From Paenibacillus sp. FSL H3-0469 (GTDB lineage: Bacteria > Bacillota > Bacilli > Paenibacillales > Paenibacillaceae), in assembly GCF_038051945.1 (NCBI RefSeq), contig NZ_CP150302.1, positions 6,820,001 through 6,884,000 on the forward strand: a stretch of 64,000 nt of DNA, given 5' to 3'. The position numbers and the translations under genes are program-made. The notes below the pieces were generated by a model. It saw only the letters and a program-made list of their open reading frames with translations, had not been told where the DNA came from and did not search any database. Position 1 is the first letter of the stretch. Every line of letters starts with the position of its first letter. Shown piece by piece: positions 61,836 to 64,000 of this stretch.

Positions 61836-63492
61836 GAGACAATTTCATAATTCAAAACCCTTGCTATATCTGGTTTTTTTGAGCATAGAAAAAGGAGTAC
61901 CTCCCCAAATTCTCGAAGTTATAGGCGACGAAACCAACACCCGAGAAGAAAAGAGGTAATCCCTATCTATTCTATTCGACAAGAAGAACTGTTTTCCTTT
62001 GAGGAATTGCTCCAGATGGCTCCGGAAGATAAATACAGCCAAATCTTTGAACACTTACATTTAGCTCCAGTTCTATTCGCACTGGGGAAAAAGAGCCATC
62101 GCGGACGGCCTGAAAAATTAAACGTACCTGCCATGATCTACTCGCTGCTGATTGCTAAAATGGAGAACATCGAGTTTGTCTCTGCCTTGGTCCGGCGATT
62201 GAATCATAGCAACGAATTTCGAGTCCAGTGCCGGTTTACGGGCTCGGACAACATTCCCAGCCAGGCCTCCTATTCTCGTTTGATTCATGCGCTGGAGCAA
62301 ACGGGAATGCTGGAACAACTGCAGGATCGCCTAGTCACATCTGCCCTAGAAGAAGGGTTTGTGAGCGGCACCCATCTTGCTGTGGATTCCTCCATGGTCG
62401 AGGCGTGGGATTGCCAATTTAGCGAATCGGCCTCCAAGCGTCGTGCGGCTCGCCGGGAGCAAAAGAAAGGTGAAGCTCCGGTGGCTGAACAACTTCAGCT
62501 CGAACATTCCGAGCCTGAGCCGAAGACGGTGAACAAGCCGCTGAAGAAACCCAGGTATAGCAAGCCTGGTCGTCCGTCCCCGGCGGAAAAGGAACGTCGG
62601 CGCGAGGAAATGGAAGCTTATGAACAAAGTCTCGGACCGTTCCAGAAAACCATTGAAGCGATGTTGCCCTACACGTACGATGAACTGCTGACCGCGTTGC
62701 CCCGGCATGCTGCGCGTTGTGACAAGAAAAATACGAAGGGCCGAATGACCAGCTATTACGGGTTCAAGGCGAATCTGCTGGTCGACACGGACAGCCAGTA
62801 TATCCTAAGCGGCCTCTGGAGTTCAGCCCATCCGAATGACCAGCGTATGGCGGTCGTCCTTCTCAAAGGCCTGCTCCTGAAGTTTCCCATGCTAAAGGTC
62901 AAGCATATCTTGGGCGACAAGGGCTACGACTGCGCGGCAATCTACCAGTTGATTCATTCGCTCGGCGCCTATCCTGCGATTTCTCTGATTCACCACAAAG
63001 ACCCGCCTGCGGGAATGAATCTGGATTACACGCCGGTGTGCGCTCAAGGGCATGCGTACCGTTACGACAGTTTTGAGGCCAAATATGAGACCCTGAAGTA
63101 CACCCGGCCTAGTGAATGCCAAGGCTGTGCGCTGTCCGGTACCTCTTGCCAAAAAGTGTTTAAAATTCGCATCCAAACGGATTTGCGTTTGCATACCTAT
63201 CCCGCCAGAGGCAGCGAAAGTTTTACCACGCTATACAACAAGCGGACGGCCGTGGAGCGTGTATTTGCCTATCTCAAAGAGTATTTCGGGTTGAAACGCA
63301 CACGCCACCGCGGTGTCCGGGCAAGTGTCGATTTCCAGCTCAGTACGCTCGCGTACAATTTGAGCAAGTTTGCGTTAGACAAGTTGAACCAACAGTTGAA
63401 AGACTCCCAGCAAGTAGCCTGATTTTTTAAAAATTGATTTTAGATTTTGGCCAAATCTTGCTATTTAGCAAACTGAATTATGAAATTGACTC
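61836..63492 (+). mobile_element. Insertion sequence, IS1182-like, 1657 bp
   Basis: Terminal inverted repeats GAGACAATTTCATAATTCA (61836-61854) and, at the other end, the complement of GAGTCAATTTCATAATTCA (63474-63492), 18 of 19 matching. TTAAG is duplicated on either side (61831-61835 and 63493-63497). It carries one transposase gene. The clean ends and uninterrupted reading frame suggest a recent insertion. Confidence 0.9.
62007..63422 (+). CDS. IS1182-like transposase (DDE)
   Basis: A 471-residue protein from the first ATG. The DUF772-type N-terminal domain holds RGRPEKLNVPAMIYSL. The DDE residues are seen in LAVDSSMVEAW, HILGDKGYDC and RTAVERVFAYLKEYFG, with a Cys cluster (CQGCALSGTSC) before the last. 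The frame stays open upstream of 62007 and encodes SIRQEELFSFEELLQ, a sequence usual at the start of relatives, but without ATG, GTG or TTG further up. The true start may therefore be a rare codon such as ATT upstream, or TTG 62001. Confidence 0.88.
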   Translation: MLQMAPEDKYSQIFEHLHLAPVLFALGKKSHRGRPEKLNVPAMIYSLLIAKMENIEFVSALVRRLNHSNEFRVQCRFTGSDNIPSQASYSRLIHALEQTGMLEQLQDRLVTSALEEGFVSGTHLAVDSSMVEAWDCQFSESASKRRAARREQKKGEAPVAEQLQLEHSEPEPKTVNKPLKKPRYSKPGRPSPAEKERRREEMEAYEQSLGPFQKTIEAMLPYTYDELLTALPRHAARCDKKNTKGRMTSYYGFKANLLVDTDSQYILSGLWSSAHPNDQRMAVVLLKGLLLKFPMLKVKHILGDKGYDCAAIYQLIHSLGAYPAISLIHHKDPPAGMNLDYTPVCAQGHAYRYDSFEAKYETLKYTRPSECQGCALSGTSCQKVFKIRIQTDLRLHTYPARGSESFTTLYNKRTAVERVFAYLKEYFGLKRTRHRGVRASVDFQLSTLAYNLSKFALDKLNQQLKDSQQVA

Positions 63493-64000
63493 TTAAGTGC
63501 AGCCATTGGTGTAGGTATTTGGTTTTTGGTTATAGGGATTGCCTTTTCTATTGGTGGTGGCAATCTATTTACAGTAACTCACTATGATTCTTTATTTTTT
63601 TACGCTACCCTTTTGTTGTTATGTATCATAGCCTATCTTTTTTTTGCAAAACACCTATTAGAAAAAGAATTACCACTTTTACTTCTTATTTGTTTCGGGA
63701 CTACGTTTCTCTTTTTTTTCCTTGCACCTTGGATCATCGAATCAAAATCCTTAGTACAGCGTGAACTTTCTAACATTAGCATTTCGAACAATGACAAGTT
63801 TGTTGAAAAAGTAGAGGTAATGTTGGAACAAGAAAAACTACCGTATTCAGTTGATGTTAATAAAAGTAGGGAAAGGTTCAAGGAGATAAGAAATATTAAC
63901 GTTGTCGTAGTGAATAAAACTACCAATGAAGAGATTAAGAAAAAAGATGTCGACAAATTACTTGGTTTAACATATGGAAAAGATGTCAGGTTGAAAATTT

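Larger units (their letters stand above)
61804..64000 (+). pseudogene. Membrane-protein gene split by an insertion sequence (3' end beyond window)
   Basis: ATG 61804 follows AAAGGAG and reads MKTSLIFVAL; after 32 bp the frame meets the insertion sequence. Removing 61836-63492 and one TTAAG copy restores the frame: TTA AGT GCA at 63493 continues without a stop to the window end. The joined protein has three or four hydrophobic helices and then a polar region (KVEVMLEQEKLPYSVDV) outside the membrane. Family not recognised. As it stands the gene is broken. Confidence 0.85.

Overview
The window looks like chromosomal DNA of a Paenibacillus-type Firmicute. The signs are several YesM/YesN two-component pairs next to sugar ABC transporters that lack their own ATPase, lipoprotein binding proteins with CGG lipobox neighbourhoods, an abrB gene preceded by three Spo0A-box matches, strong AGGAGG ribosome sites and many TTG/GTG starts. 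No rRNA or tRNA gene was recognised.

Layout. 1-836 is a gene-poor, repeat-rich stretch: structured repeats, a 51-bp tandem array and paired hairpin repeats. 837-9399 holds small regulator/enzyme units: a TetR with a divergent membrane protein; a quinone-oxidoreductase-like enzyme with a divergent TetR; an aldo/keto reductase and an epimerase; a MerR with a CPBP protease; a methyltransferase; and a CapA-like protein. 9608-35421 is a galactoside-utilisation island: GH2, YesMN pair, two permeases and binding protein, GH35, a very large hybrid kinase with a SARP-type response regulator, then a second transporter (permeases on the minus strand; YesMN pair and binding protein on the plus strand) and a GH36 alpha-galactosidase. 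Outside sugars are probably imported by the ABC systems (with an ATPase encoded elsewhere) and cut inside the cell by GH2/GH35/GH36.

35520-37229 is a bactofilin-like operon with a MarR regulator. The operon is bracketed by two inverted copies of the structured repeat found near position 114, and the two promoters share one operator-like palindrome. abrB and a HAD phosphatase follow. 39047-48729 is a second metabolic/sensory cluster: response regulator, FAD oxidoreductase, a transporter, a hydantoinase/oxoprolinase-family protein, an HExxH protein, YesM kinase and a lone binding protein. The two halves of the two-component system lie at opposite ends.

48730-49421 has no gene. It contains four copies of a TGC-N6-TGCAACATT site and then a pure 40-unit pentanucleotide array (AACCC on plus, GGGTT on minus). 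Next come a PD-(D/E)XK-like endonuclease with a terminator hairpin in its own leader, a CPA1 Na+/H+ antiporter, CueP, a small membrane protein, a beta-lactamase-fold serine hydrolase with an OmpR/histidine kinase pair, and a pectinacetylesterase-like hydrolase with TetR. The last 4.5 kb is AT-richer. It ends with an IS1182-like element (61836-63492) whose inverted repeats and TTAAG target duplication are visible and which splits a membrane-protein gene that runs off the window.
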